From: Siniperca chuatsi
Taxonomy: Eukaryota; Chordata; Actinopteri; Centrarchiformes; Sinipercidae
Length of the DNA stretch: 64,000 bases
Assembly (NCBI RefSeq): GCF_020085105.1
Contig: NC_058053.1
Location: forward strand, 15,586,888-15,650,887
Direction of reading: 5' to 3'
Part shown: positions 26,851-39,542 of the stretch, in pieces
How the letters are laid out: each line of letters opens with the position of its first letter
How positions within the stretch are numbered: position 1 is the stretch's first letter
Translations under genes and position numbers: made by a program
Notes under the pieces: model-generated
Told to the model about the DNA's origin: nothing
Database searches by the model: none
What the model saw: only the letters and a program-made list of their open reading frames with translations

Positions 26851-29800
26851 AGGGGTATATTGGACATTACCCAGTGTCCTCCATTATGCAGCCAGTCCAC
26901 GTCTCAACACAACTACATTCCTCTGCAAACAGGAAAGAGAGAACAGAAAAAACACAAAAAGAGACAGGGAGAGAGAAAGAGATGAAATAGTGCACAGAAA
27001 GAAGACAATTAGAGTACTCAAATAAAATGTTAAAATGATTGTATTTCCGCTTTATCATCTCTAAGAGAATCAGCGTTGATCAGTGGATTTAGCACCTGAT
27101 TTCCAAAGCTTTCAGCTGAATAACGAAAAAATTCCTTCACTTTATTTTTCACTGACATACAATGTCCTATCAAGCTCGGCCTGTTCTGGGACCATAAAAA
27201 GAATCTCTCTGATGGTTGAGCTTGCAGTCTTCAAACATGGCAGCTGTTAGACTCTGACTTTGCCTCATTAAGCACTGTGATAAAAATATGATCTTAAAAC
27301 GAATGGCATAAATCCTTCTCGAGCATGACTCAATTAAGTCTACTTTTGGACCACTTTTTCCAAGACAATCGGTACATCGCTCCATCTGTCACTCCTTGCA
27401 CAAATAAGAGTTGACAAGAGACACTTTGGTCCAGTCAAAAGGCAACTTTTTATTTTATAGGCACTATCTGCTGTTTTAAACGCCTAAAGACATTTAAGTG
27501 TATAGACCTCAAATCTAAAACAATCCCACTTTTTCAAATGTAATTTACAGAAAAATGTACCATCAGGCCATTATAGTATTTATAGTAGGTTGCTTTTATG
27601 TAACTGAGATGTTCAGAACTGTGAGAATTGAAGGGTTGGTTAAACAACATATCCTACTTACGCCTGGAGGTATCTAACAACAGTTTTGATTTATTTGCTG
27701 AAGTCACGTCAATACAATGGAGAGTAAATTAATTTCTGATGCTTAAAGCACTGAAAAAAGACATCTGAAAAATTCAAAGGAAACATGCCTTTTAAACAAC
27801 CATGTGTCTGATTAATCAGGTCAAACCACAAACCTCTCTGCGGACAGTTTTACCGACAACTATTTTCTACCAAACATAAAAAATTTGGGAAAAACAACAG
27901 CAGAAGTCTCAGTGCATATCTCAAAACCTCAGCAAATTACATTACATTCGTTTGGCAGACACTTCTGTAGTAACCAAAGTAACTTAAAATAAGTGCATTC
28001 AACTTCGATTGCATCCATCCCAAACAAACAACTGAACAACAAAGTGTGTATACAGTTGTTGTTGTTTTTTAATGAGACAGAAGTGCTAGCAAAGGTTGCT
28101 GAGGTGGGTTTTCAACCTGGGCAGTGAATCTGCTGTCCTCACTTTAGTGGGGGTATAAAGAGAGAAGAGCCTTAATCGAGATGAGTGACCACAGGGTCCT
28201 CAATAAAACTGAATGCATGGCTAAATACAACAAGGGGTAAATGGAAAAATATTTTTTTTTTGTGATTTGACTGATCTGAACGTTGAGATTTTGGCTCTGA
28301 ATAGCCTGCCCCTCCTTAGTTCACTTAAACTAGCTGTGCGATAACGTGTGTTTCATGTATACTTCTCTTGGATGCCGGGTCCCACTGCATGCCCAGGTTC
28401 TGAGCCAGGCTCTGGGATAGAGACCCTGCCATGGACAAGCTGGTGCCGTACTGTGGACACAGCAGAGACCAGGGATTATTCACCTGCATTTACACACTTT
28501 GCGATACATGTACAGAGTGATGCTAGAAGTTAGACAGCAAATCTGACCTCATTGACCCCTACTCCACGGCTCACAGAACACATGCCTCCAAAGTATGCTG
28601 CGCTGCTTCTGCGGTAGTGGAAGGTCACATTTCTACAAGAATGATGGAAGACAAAGAGGCAGACATGAACAACAGACAAAAGATAAAAACATCACTGAGG
28701 GCTAGATGAGTCAAAAAGTGAGCCTGACCCATTACTTGACGTAAATATTCACTCCTGAAGACGCTGTTTTAAATACAGGCAGCTGCAGCTTTATTGTACA
28801 TTGCGTGCAGATGTGATGAGAGCACCATGAGATTACAAAGACATACAGAGAGAAGGTCAAAGCATGGATCAGGCTGCATAAAAATGATGTCAAACTAAGA
28901 TCTTGGTTAGTTATTTTATGCGGCAGCTATCTGTGTTGTATTCAGTCAACACACTTTGGGGCTCAATTGCAGATTAAGGTTCATATTTTTATTGACTTCA
29001 GGCCATGATTATGTGGTACAGAGTACAAAAACATACAGCACAATAATGACAAATCAATGGCACCCAGTAGCAATGAAGTGCAACCAAATTGAAAACTTCT
29101 TCTAGAAGGCCCCTAATTTACATATAACGTTTGGGTTATGCGACTGTAATGATAAAAAAACAAAAAACTTAGACGGACAGGATTTGACAAGGACTTTTCC
29201 ATATTACTCATTATGCTTGATTTTTTTTATATTCCAACAACATACACGTCCTTCAGTGAAAAATCAGACAAATTCAAGTGAATACCTAAATATTGCAAAT
29301 AAAGCTTAAATCCTTAAAAATGAAAGATTTTCCATATTAATAAAGGAGATGCACCAAAGGACGATGGAAACAGATTTTGTTTAAATAAAGAACTTACGAG
29401 ATGAGGTGCACAGCATCGGCATGGTGCTTGATGCTCTGTTGCCGGTACTTGGAGAAATCCCGCAGCATTTCCAGAGGCTTCACGCTGATGGGGATATGAT
29501 CCTTGTCTGTCCAGATTTCCACAGCAATGAGCACCACACGTGTATGTAGTTGCTCTTTGAAGATCTGCCATTGAAGCGCGCAGTGAATGGGAGGAATAAA
29601 GAAAGAGAGTGCGAGAGGCAGAGAGAGAGACAGAAGCAACAGCACAGGGAGAGGAGAACAACACTGGGTGTGAATTTGAATCTGTACTGTCTGAGGAGGA
29701 TGGATGAGGGGATGCGGCACACTGGGAAAAAGGAGGAACAATGGAGTGTTAATGCACATGACGAGAACACAGAGAAAACACCAGCACAATGCAATAAGGA

Positions 29801-32800
29801 CTAACAATAAGACAATCATGGGGCCGACTCAGGGTTAGAGAGATGTACTCCATTATGACACATGAGGAGATCTTCAGCTGTGCCATACTGAATAATATAT
29901 CAGTTGGCGCACACTGTAAGGACAGGAAGTTACCATTGTCTCAGTGCCTCTGTGTTGTACTTACTGCACTTATGCTACATATAAGCTAACTTATAATGGG
30001 TGAAATGTTATATTATGCTGTACTCAGCCTTCAAACAACAAGAATAAGAGTCTACAGCCATACTAGCGGCTCTGTAAAGCTGTATATAACCACAGCACGT
30101 TAGCATTTTTTTAGCTAAATGCTCACACCAGCATGCTAACATGCTCATAGTCACGATAACAATGCAAACACGCTGACGTTTAGCAGGTCATATGGTATAA
30201 TGTTTACTATGTTAACCATCTTAGTTTAGTATGTTAGCATGCTAAAATTTACTACTTCACACTAAACAAACCAAACAAACTCAAATTGTTCACTTGTTGC
30301 TGCTGGTGGTGCTAGAGGAAAAATCAGTCATTGGGATGAATGCACTGGGGAAAATGAATGTCTGTACCAAAATTTGTGTCAAACCATCTTGATGTAGATA
30401 TATTTTACTGGACAAGTGGGAAATTTGCCACCTGCTGGTGGCGTTAGATGAAAAGTCAGAGGATCACCAAAGTCATTAGGATTCATCTTCTGGGTACCAT
30501 GACCAACACTGCCTTTCCCTGAGCCAGGCCGCTAGAGTGGCTAATAAAAAACAACTCATTGTATGCATGTAAATTCTGAAATGGATTTATATAAATGATA
30601 CACTACACATTGCTCCAAGGGTAGCTAAAGAGTTTACTCACAGCATCCACAAGATTCACCACTGACTTGGCAAAATTCCTTGTGTGCTGCTTGGTCTTGT
30701 GTCGTTTATACTGCAGGAACAAAGAAAAAGAACAAAGGCAAAGATAAATAAGCTGGATTGATTTGATGGCGCTCACTCAATGTAGCATGCTACATTCAGT
30801 GACAGTGCTCCCTCTTGTGGAGAAAAAGCAGAGTAGGTCTGAAATGTTAATGAGTTTTGCGATATATATATATTCAGATTTAGTTATACAGTATGAAAAG
30901 ATGGAAGAAAGTGAAAGCAGACACTTATCGTTGTTGTTGCTTTCAATGAGAACACATACCAGACTGTGGTCACTGACAATCATGATCTCCAAATACTTCA
31001 TCTCCTCAAATACACTGCGAGGCATCTGCAAAATAAAAATCATCAGCTATTATCGTGTTGAGTATACGTACTTATATAATGGTATATTTTGAAGACTTGA
31101 CCATGTACACTATTGCACAGTAAACTCATTCTATAACAGTTCAAGGGTGGGTGAACTAAAGTTTGTTGCATTACTTCAGAGGGAGGTGAGATCAGAGACT
31201 TACTGCTCGCTTTTTCCTGCGCTTCAGCCAGGACAAGTCATCCAGCTCTGAGAAAAGCTGCTCCTCCTCAACTGCGAACACACACAAGGAACAAGTGACA
31301 CTTCAACACACATATTAAGTATTTACAACTGGGTATGCCTGGGTCCCGGACCACAGAGATGTGATTTTCTTTTTCTTTTTTTTACCTGAATATCCAAAAT
31401 TTCCCAGAATTTCCCATGAAGTACTGTGTTAAAGTATGTATGCTTGACTAGAGTAGAGAAATTAATCTTGGCAAAATAGTAGAAGAGGGAGCAACACAAC
31501 ATTTCATACTTTATGACAATAAAGTAAATGCCACATGGTCCATTTGACAACATCAATTTCTAACACTGTACAATTTATTCCAGTTAATTCCTCAGGTGTT
31601 TTCACTTTCTGACTAATCAAAACTACATATTATAAGATGTTAATCTGTAGCGGCCATTAAAATGGTGTTTTCTTGACCACTGACAGATTTAAGCTCCATT
31701 GCTACAATGGTGGTGAACATACGGGAAGGTAATGTCAGGGTCAAGAGAGGTGTGGTGATAGTCAGAGGTGGAGGACTGATGGATGAGGTTATGTAAGTTG
31801 ATGGAAACACATACAGAAACACTTACCCTCTTCCTCTGAATCGTTGTTCCAGTTAAGGGATGCTGTTCTTCTTAGTTTGTGAGGCCTTGCAGCTGTATCC
31901 TGCAGGGGTGAGGAAAACAAGTGTTAAAACACTGAACAGGAATTGGGACTCTCATGTTTGTCCGCTTAATATGAAGCTACCGGCAGCAGCAGATTATCTT
32001 AGCTTAATACAAAGACCAGAAACGGGGAAATAGCTAGCCTGACTCTGTCCAAAGTTAACAAAATCCTCCTACCAGCAATTCTGAAGCTCATTGTATTTTT
32101 AAAAAAACAATTAAAAAAATACAAGGCTTAACATGTCTAATATAGCTTAACAAACTGTAATTAGTATGATCAGTATAAATAGAAATTAAATTCACAAAAA
32201 AATACAGAATGTTTGTTCATTACTACTTAAAATAATAGTATATATTCAGTTATAAAATCAAGTAAACCTTTAAACAATGTCCAAATTGAGTATACTAGAA
32301 CATAAGATAATGTAATCAATTACATGTTCACTTTGGCCAGAAAATGCTTCACTATCTCATTGCCTTCCTTTAAAAACAGGAATGTCCTTGGAGTGATTAG
32401 GATATCCTCAACTGAAACTGTAAACAGCAGTAACAGCAGAGGATGTTGTGCATGTGTGGTGGAGGTGAAGCTACACAAGTAGCGGGGCAAAACTTGTGTG
32501 TGATACGTATTTTGGTTCTCTGTGACAGGAATAACTTACGATTGAATGAGTCTGTTGTAAGGGCTCAATTAGATACATATAGAGTCCATCGTCAAACATC
32601 CCGCTGCCAGGCAGAGAGAGAAGAAAAGGGAGAGAAGGCAGTCGATACTGAGTCAATAGGAGCAGAGATGAGTGTATCCAGAGATATTCTGAACACGGCG
32701 AGGATTACACACAACTCTGTTGTTCACTTACTGCAACCCGTTGCAGGTAGATAAGGCCACATGGGAGTTATCGTTCCCTCTCACCTGGCCGTGGTAGTAA

Positions 32801-33271
32801 CAGTGCTCACCGCCCTGAGGGAAAAAGACACAGTGCTAATGCAACATCACAGCAAACCCCAGCCATAACTAAAGCAAAATTACTGGCAACAGAACACACA
32901 AAACTGTGTATACATTGAATGTGTAATTTTTTTTAACTTAATTATCATGTGTTAGCATTTCCTAACATCTCAGAGGAGGTAACAGCTTGTCTCACAGTGG
33001 GTATATGCTTGTTGAGATGTGCAGTTAATACATAGCAAGGTGGGTCCTGGCACTATCTGTGACTCAGCTGTCAGATCTAAGGTGAGCAGAGGACACCCCC
33101 CCCCTCTTTCTCTGTCTCTCTCGCTCTCACTTCACCCATCCTACGCTGCACTGATACTGCAGAGGGCTTTCTCTCCCTAGTCACGTGACCAGAGCTCCAG
33201 CAGGAGGCTGCAGGAGAGCAAAACCCTGCTGATTCAGCTACAGTATGCCCAGCCCAGCCCTCTGCCTGAAT

Positions 33272-33306
<35 letters not shown>

Positions 33307-33387
33307 ACCATCTTTAATTCCTAACCTGTTTCCTTCCCCCTCACTCTAAAAATCATATACTATCACATTTTTATCTACCTATGCAAG

Positions 33388-33444
<57 letters not shown>

Positions 33445-36400
33445 GTATGTATGTATGTATGTATGTATGTATGTATGTATGTATGTATGTATGTCCTGGA
33501 CATTTTGTTCCTTTTCTTAGTCTGCAAAGAAGATGCTAAAGAACTGATTTACAGGAAATCAACCCTCACATCTGTTCTCTTGCCTATTTCCTAAAGTTGA
33601 GACAAAACATATTTGTGTCTTTTACTTCACTGACAATGTGCATGACTGTACAAAACAAAAACAGCAGGACACATTGTACCAGCTGAAGGAAACACAGAAC
33701 CAGACTCCCGCAAAACAAGAAAGATGTGTATTGTAACATCTTAGTCACAACTAGAGAAGACGTTACCTTTGACAGAACAGGTTTGCCTCCCTCATAGTGG
33801 ATCTCAACATAATCTGAAGACAGCAAGTCACTGTAAAAAACAGAGATTGCAGTTGGTCAGGATGGAAGGATGTGATGCAACAATAAAAACAACAAGAATC
33901 TGTCTGTCTTTGCTTTCTCTGACTCACATATTGTGGTTTTACACAAGCGATGAGTACTGCTTTGGTTGGCGTTTAAACAAGGACACTAATCACCACTGTG
34001 CCTGGATTAGCCTGCACAAACACTCCCATGGCATCTCAGAAGCGCAGCAGGAAAACATATGATGCATTTACTCCTGAGGATAATTAATCATCACAGGCAG
34101 AGGCTGCAAAAACAAAACTGCATTTGGTAAAATAAAAAAAAACTTTCAAAATCATGTAAATAATACAGTCATAACAATAAAAGTAGTGCAAAGTGGCCTT
34201 AAGTTATCAACGTGACACAGAATATCTAAAACAATCATCCATTTCATATGAGTGGTTCTTCCTCAAATCTCCTAAAATTAGATCACTGGGTTGAGAAACA
34301 ATACACATAACAGGAACAGAAACAAGTAACTTTGTCTAAAACCTGCCAAAGAAGCCTAACGTGATAAATGATTGTGAGCCTTGGCTTCACCTTGAACACA
34401 ACGGTCCTCCCGGCTGTTCCCGCTATCTGAGTCAGCGTCCCTCACGATTACACACACTCAATCTGTTAGCTGACAGCTGACTTCAAGAGACTGCAATTTC
34501 TGCCACAATGCCGCTTTTTTCCTGAGTAACCTTGCAAATCAAAAACGTCAAAAACATGTAGTAGCGTCACAGCACAAAAAATGGAAGGAAGGATGGATCT
34601 GTTGTGACATTTTTGAGTGATGCTCAGCGGCATGTGAGCAGGAAGTGCACCATTAAGAGAGGAGAGTCGAGGCATGTGTGGCGTCTGTGAGAGATTCCTG
34701 AGTGAGGGGATATTTATAGCTTGACAGATAAGGCAGGGCGAGGAGAGTGGGGCCACATTGGAGTGTATTGGTGTTTTGTATGAGTGTTTGTGTGTGAGTG
34801 GCGGGCAGCATTGCAGAGCGTGGAGGAGTAAGGCACTGGAATGTATCAACCTGTGTGTGTGTGTGTTTAAATCTCTTTGAAAGCTGTGAAAGTGTGTAAA
34901 AACCATGAGAAGGGAGTCCTGCCCTGAGGTCTCTCAGTCCACAGGAGACCGAGTGCCACAATGCAGCAGCAGCAGCAACAGAGGGAAGCGAGACAGAGGC
35001 GAGGCAGAGACGGAGGACCAAAAAACTGCAGGAGGTTCTTGCGTCTGGCGCCAGATCAAATGCAGCTCTGAATCCTGTAGCGACACATGGCGTTGTCATG
35101 ACTGTTCATACCTCTAACACATGGACATATTCTGCTCTGAGTCTAAATAAATGGTGATGCTCTGAAGAAGGGTCTGCAGCACTAAAGATGTTCACTCATT
35201 CACATTTCAATTTCTCTCATTATATGATTCATATAAACTGAAAAAACATCTTTTCAGTGGTGAAAAACTACTTCCTTGCTTTGCAGTCCAAGGTACAGAA
35301 AGAGGTGAGCAGATAAAGTAGCACCCATTGGCAGGTTGCAGACCGATCTATATTTAGATCAGTACTGTCGCAGCTACAACACCAAGCAGAATTCAAACCC
35401 CTTTTCTCACACACACAAAAAAAGGCACACACCGAAGTTAGCTCATGTATCTCACAGATAACCTACAGAAGAAGCAAACAGCTGAGAATCAAGGTCACAC
35501 TTTCAAGCTGCTGCTGTAAAGAGTTGCTGTTGTATTATGTGGCGATTCCTGAACGTCTTGATAACATACAGGACGACATCTGTTTAACATGATGTCCTAG
35601 TGTCTGTCAGTCTTCTGTGAAATTGTGTGAGCTGGGAATGACAGGACGAGACGTGTGTGTTCAATTCCTCCTGCATCTGTCTGTATGCTACTTAACATAA
35701 CTACAAACAATATGTGTACACACATACACATAAGAAGTGTCACACAATATTTCACCTCTGCTTATTTTCATTTCCACAGAACCTCACTGAATATATTCAA
35801 TTTAGAACAGAATGAAGAAAGACGGAAACATTGAAGATATCATGACTGTACTGTTGGCCTTCCTGATACGTGAGCATCAACTCTTCAGTAAACATAGTCA
35901 GATATGTGGTCTACTAATAACACAGAGCTCAATAGCAAATTAATCATTTCTGGAGTCTCTCCTATAGTATCTGACCTAAGACACATACTACTGCTGAAAT
36001 CTTCAGTTTGTAGGTTTCTACAGTGGCACTGAAATGATGCTCAAACTACTACAAAGATGGCAGATCATCCACAGTTATTTCACTTCATTACTGTGTGTCA
36101 ATAGCTATCAAACTAAATAAAAATGTCCTCAACCCACCTGGTAAAGCTTTCCATGATTCGTTCTTTGCATGAAATGACGCTCTAAAGTAGCATTGGTTAG
36201 TGGTGTTTTTGCGATATAAAAGTAAATTCACAATAACCTAGGTTTATAACACTGCTCTGTTTTGTTTTTGCATTGTTAAACAGAAAAGCAGCAGGCTGCT
36301 AACCAGAGACTGAATGCCAGCACACAGACTAAATACACAACCTTGAATATGTGTGAGTCTTAACATCTAACAGCGCTCAGCCATGCAGACAAAAATAGAT

Positions 36401-39400
36401 AAAATTACAATATTTTATTACAGAATCCAGTTTTAAATCCCATTAAGGGACCTGAAATTCAATCAGAATTTTAAAGTCTTTGTACATGTGCACATTAAGC
36501 TTTCACATATGTAGACCAGCTACTTTGTGAAGGGAGTAAATCAATATCATTGAGTGTCCGGAGTCTCTGAATGGGACAGTGATCACAGACCAATGGATAA
36601 CTATCCCTCTGCTCATTTTGATACAAACCAATTAAACCTCACTAAAGATAGAGACTTCGTTTTTTTTTTTGTCTTTTTGTAAAACAGTTTGTCTTTGTCT
36701 GTAGTCTGGCAGCTGAGCTAAGATTGCTCTCAGCACTTGGGGGATTCTGGAAACCAGCGCGCTGACCTATTCAATTACAGTTTCCCTGATTACATTATAT
36801 TCGACTGACGCTGCATTAATCACTGATCTGACATATCATTTACAAACAGTCATCTACAGACGAGAATCACAAGTGTTGTCATTTTAGGCTTCAGCTATGA
36901 CACATATTGCTTGCTCATAGAGTCAGTATCTTGCCGAGATAAGGCCGTTTCTGGTAGACCGGATTTCCACTGTCGCATATGAGGGCTTTGATAGTCACAG
37001 TCATGGTCAAACAACTTCACGATGTTTCAATTAAATTCATCTTTGTTCAGCACATACTCAACAACACATAGTCCATGAATGAGTACAATAGTATAACATT
37101 TGTTGGTCTCACACTGGTTTTGATCATATTTGGGATATGATATTAACTTGGAACAAAGAGCAATCAGGTTATTTATCTCTCTTTATACATGACTCTAACA
37201 TTATCAAGGCTTCTGATTGTCTCCTGAATGATGCACAGGTATCACAGGGATCAGAGTTTTACTTACTGATCTTACTGTGTTTTTGTGTCTTTCTCCAATC
37301 CAATGTTTATTTTAATTCTGTTCTTGTTAAACTTTTCTTACAAAATACAGCTTAATGTGCACATTTAGCTAGCATTATGCCTATATTTAAATGAGTAAAA
37401 CTAAATAGCCCTGCATTAAAAAATAAAACCCTAAATCACAGCTTTCCTTTGATGATTTCCTGCAATTTGTTTGTACAGTATGCTAAAGTATTTTCTATAA
37501 TATCCATAGAGAGAGTGTCAGTGTGGATCTGTTGTGGCAGGAATGTTTGAACAAGGTTTACACAGCTTCTATTTAACACCAGGATCAATAAATATACTGA
37601 CTTTCTGCAATTATCAACCATCTGCACATTACTGTCAACATAACCTTGACAGCAGATACTGTTGTGAGAGACAAACAAATCACTCTCACATGAAGTTCAA
37701 CTGCAAGTCTAGAAGTTTGATATGATTTCCCGTAAACGTGGCTATTGTGACTCTATGGGTCGTGCTAACTTTGTACTTTCCACCTCCATTATAAAGATTT
37801 GGGGAAACGAGATATACAAAATAATGAATATTTTGGCAAGCTGCAAGAGCCTCCAACAGCTTTCCAAACAATCATAATTTTTACATGAGTCATTCCAAAA
37901 TCCTGTCTCTGACTCTGACTGAAAGTAAACACAGAAAGTAGCTTCCTGTAACAGCCATTACGGCTAACTGCATATGGATCTACATCTGGAGTTTTCCTTT
38001 AATGACCACAGTGGCTAAATATGTATAAAATCATTTGTTTTAGCTCAAATGAATTACTGTAGTTACATGAGATGAGAGAGACTTACTTGTTCAATGCTAG
38101 ATCCAGAACAAATCTGGAGCCAAATGCCTCCAACTGGAAACTGGCTTGGGCGAGGTGGACTGCCTGTAAGGGAGAGAAGAGTAGTCACTGCAGATGATAG
38201 CAAGGGGAAGATATATTAAAAATCCTCTAGAGCCCACTTTCAACATCATCTACAGCACAGTGCACAAATAACAGATGTGGTGGATAAATGGCAGATGGTA
38301 ATGTACAGCGGGTATAGTGGAAGAAAGGCTTCCTTCGGAATGGCATCATTCCAGCTAAAATCCTATCTGTTAATGTGCTGGGTATCTTTGCTTTGTCTGA
38401 CACTGTGCAGTAAAATGACATTAAAGACAGGGTTATGGTTTAACACAAGCCATAATATAGACATCAAACTTCCAAGCATTGACCACACAGCATGCTAGTA
38501 AGTCTCCAAACGCTCCTGCTATTGATCACCACGTCCCAGTATCAACCTCCCTCATCCATCCCTTCTCGATGCTGGCTTACCTGGCCCTCTGTGGCTTGGT
38601 TCTTGGCCCGGGTGTCCAGGTCATGGTAGGTACTCTCCGAGTCCTCGTTTAGGTAGTAGATCAACCGTGAGGGGTAGGTGATCACATGCTCTACTGCATG
38701 GTGTGTACTGTTGTCTGTGGCAGGTGCTGCAGTCGCCTGTTGCTTCAGCAGTGCTGGCACTGCATCCCTCTCAACCTTGTCCCCTACTCCTTGAGAAACT
38801 GCAAGAGAATTCCCACAGCACAGACATGAAAATCCTGACTGGTCCACACGCAAACACACACACAGCTGTCATCCTTTATTGATGAAACACATTGCTAATA
38901 CTGAGGCAAGTGGCCACGGCTTCATTGCAATTCTTCAGGACACGGTTCAGTAAGATTGGTTACATGCCATAGTATGCTGACAGCTACATATGGCAGTTAA
39001 GCTGATTTAGGATACAGAATATAAATTGCTTCATTTAATCGAGAGGTACTTTTGATATGCTTATTGCCAAAGTGAAAAACTCTGCACCAGACAGATAAAT
39101 GCAGTGTGTATTATGCAATACTATTCCAAACAGCCTCAGACAACGACAGCACATAATATCATGCACATGAGTGAAAAGAGTCCCAATGACTATTAATTCA
39201 CATGTGGTAATCATACATAATACAGAGCAAAAAATGTTATAAACTGAACAAAAGATGCTGAGATGCTGTGGTCTGCCTCATGCACCATCACGCTGAAGAC
39301 GCCGCATATTAAATGAAATAATCCCCTATCTTTTTGGGGGGTGGCGCGATGCTGTGCACCTGCAGTACATCGTCAGATATTATTTTAGCCAAACACAGAA

Positions 39401-39542
39401 AGTGAAAGGTGTATTTAATTAGCTGAAAGTGCCAAAAAATAGCCAGCAGGCGATTGCAATACGTACCGGATGACGCGAGTGATGGATGAAGCCAAGGCGA
39501 AAGGATGCTGACGAGCAAAGTGGCCAGAAATATCAAATGCAT
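18182..39542 (-). CDS. adam23: ADAM23, non-catalytic disintegrin/metalloproteinase-like membrane protein
   Basis: This is a neuronal adhesion protein, known as an LGI1 receptor and integrin partner. Coding exons: 39542-39467, 38798-38581, 38163-38087, 33830-33767, 32814-32732, 32603-32540, 31899-31827, 31271-31204, 31025-30960, 30710-30642, 29564-29398, 28632-28548, 28450-28363, 26922-26871, 25602-25503, 25400-25329, 25242-25156, 25060-24980, 24873-24823, 24700-24637, 24499-24394, 22985-22866, 22684-22516, 21858-21747, one of two transmembrane exons, 18227-18182. All phases agree (782 residues). Signal peptide 1-25; prodomain ending at the furin site RRKKRA (about 236-241); metalloprotease-like 242-450; disintegrin about 451-547; Cys-rich to about 644; EGF to about 737; membrane segment; short tail [14 protein letters not shown]. 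The zinc motif HExxHxxGxxH is replaced ([11 protein letters not shown], about 383-393), so it is not a protease, as in mammals. Start chosen because an in-frame stop lies just upstream. Paralogue a or b is not assigned. Confidence 0.95.
18228..20277. other. adam23 last intron
   Basis: It holds short CAG/CAA-rich stretches at about 19000-19035 and an AT-rich remainder. The open frames here (for example about 18945-19262) show no recognisable domain and no splice context. Confidence 0.5.
20278..20368 (-). CDS. adam23: adam23 transmembrane exon, form 1
   Basis: This 91-nt exon is flanked by acceptor ctttacag and donor gtaagc. It encodes [20 protein letters not shown] then VLGGTGWGF, which I recall as nearly identical to the main mammalian ADAM23 membrane segment. 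Entry is phase 1 and exit phase 2, the same as the alternative exon at 21187-21277. Splicing to 18227 gives [10 protein letters not shown]. Confidence 0.92.
21187..21277 (-). CDS. adam23: adam23 transmembrane exon, alternative form 2
   Basis: This 91-nt exon, the same length and phases as form 1, has acceptor ctgcacag and donor gtaagc. It encodes [20 protein letters not shown] then [11 protein letters not shown], a second complete membrane-spanning segment. Upstream exon 24 can join to either form, and either can join to the last exon without a frame change. Including both would shift the frame (182 nt), so they should be mutually exclusive. Mammalian ADAM23 isoforms with an alternative membrane segment have been described. 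Confidence 0.85.
22268..22425. repeat. Inverted-repeat MITE, family B, copy 2 (right half missing)
   Basis: The left arm CCTTTTTCACAGCAGACATT, the AAAAGCACAGGTGTTACTAA block and the central GACAGTGTGACAGTGAGCCG block are present. The right arm is lost. It sits in the adam23 intron between exons 24 and 23. Confidence 0.65.
23080..23275 (+). repeat. LINE 3' tail fragment
   Basis: The sequence TCCTAAGACCCATCTTTTTA, an AT-rich run, and then TGCGCTCTATAAATAAATTG with a GACTT repeat is the 3' end of a common fish non-LTR element. It lies in an adam23 intron. Confidence 0.6.
23573..24048. mobile_element. hAT-like MITE, family A, copy 2 with perfect 8-bp target duplication
   Basis: The 476 bp element has ends CAGTGGTGGAAAGTAG and CTTCTTCCACCACTG. 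It is flanked on both sides by GGAAAGAG (23565-23572 and 24049-24056). An 8-bp duplication with CAG...CTG ends is diagnostic of the hAT superfamily. It has no coding capacity. It lies in the adam23 intron between exons 22 and 21. Confidence 0.9.
26807..26849. repeat. TG microsatellite beside adam23 exon 14
   Basis: A long TG run lies in the intron, about 16-20 nt beyond the exon 14 donor (26870-26865). It is (CA)n in the sense of the adam23 transcript. Confidence 0.9.
26933..28362. other. adam23 intron 13
   Basis: It contains a short fish repeat at about 27945-28030 (ATTACATTCGTTTGGCAGAC, then AAGTAACTTAAAATAAGTGC, a truncated SINE/LINE-like core). I see nothing else to name. Confidence 0.5.
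30055..30510. repeat. Dispersed teleost repeat (GCTAACATGCT type)
   Basis: The blocks CAGCATGCTAACATGCTCAT, GTATGTTAGCATGCTAAAAT and TTAGATGAAAAGTCAGAGGA followed by TCACCAAAGT match a widespread fish repeat in which these blocks occur in this order. It lies in an adam23 intron. The class is unassigned. Confidence 0.6.
31960..32100. repeat. Family D fragment, copy 2
   Basis: ATATGAAGCTACCGGCAGCA, TTATCTTAGCTTAATACAAA and AATAGCTAGCCTGACTCTG match the internal part of family D. Both ends are missing. It lies in an adam23 intron. Confidence 0.6.
33272..33304. repeat. CAG trinucleotide repeat
   Basis: Eleven uninterrupted CAG units lie in an adam23 intron. On the adam23 transcript it reads CUG. 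There is no coding context. Confidence 0.9.
33388..33493. repeat. Compound tetranucleotide repeat, CTAT then GTAT
   Basis: About 14 units of CTAT switch abruptly to about 13 units of GTAT. It lies in an adam23 intron. Confidence 0.9.
33831..38086. other. adam23 intron 3
   Basis: This 4.3 kb intron is the largest in the window. A more GC-rich patch at about 34900-35080 has short open frames on both strands but no domain. No adam23-phase exon fits. There are no other named features. Confidence 0.5.

Noticed and set aside
26779-27058. Open frames with CVCVCV runs
   Set aside because: These are translations of the TG microsatellite, and the antisense of adam23 exon 14 lies within them. Not genes.
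29314-29819. Long minus-strand frames around adam23 exon 11
   Set aside because: Only 29398-29564 is coding. The rest reads through an intron with simple AG/CT-rich sequence.
34466-35117. Overlapping long open frames on both strands in adam23 intron 3
   Set aside because: Composition-driven frames in a GC-richer patch. No recognisable domain. The largest has T-H repeats from a short AC run.
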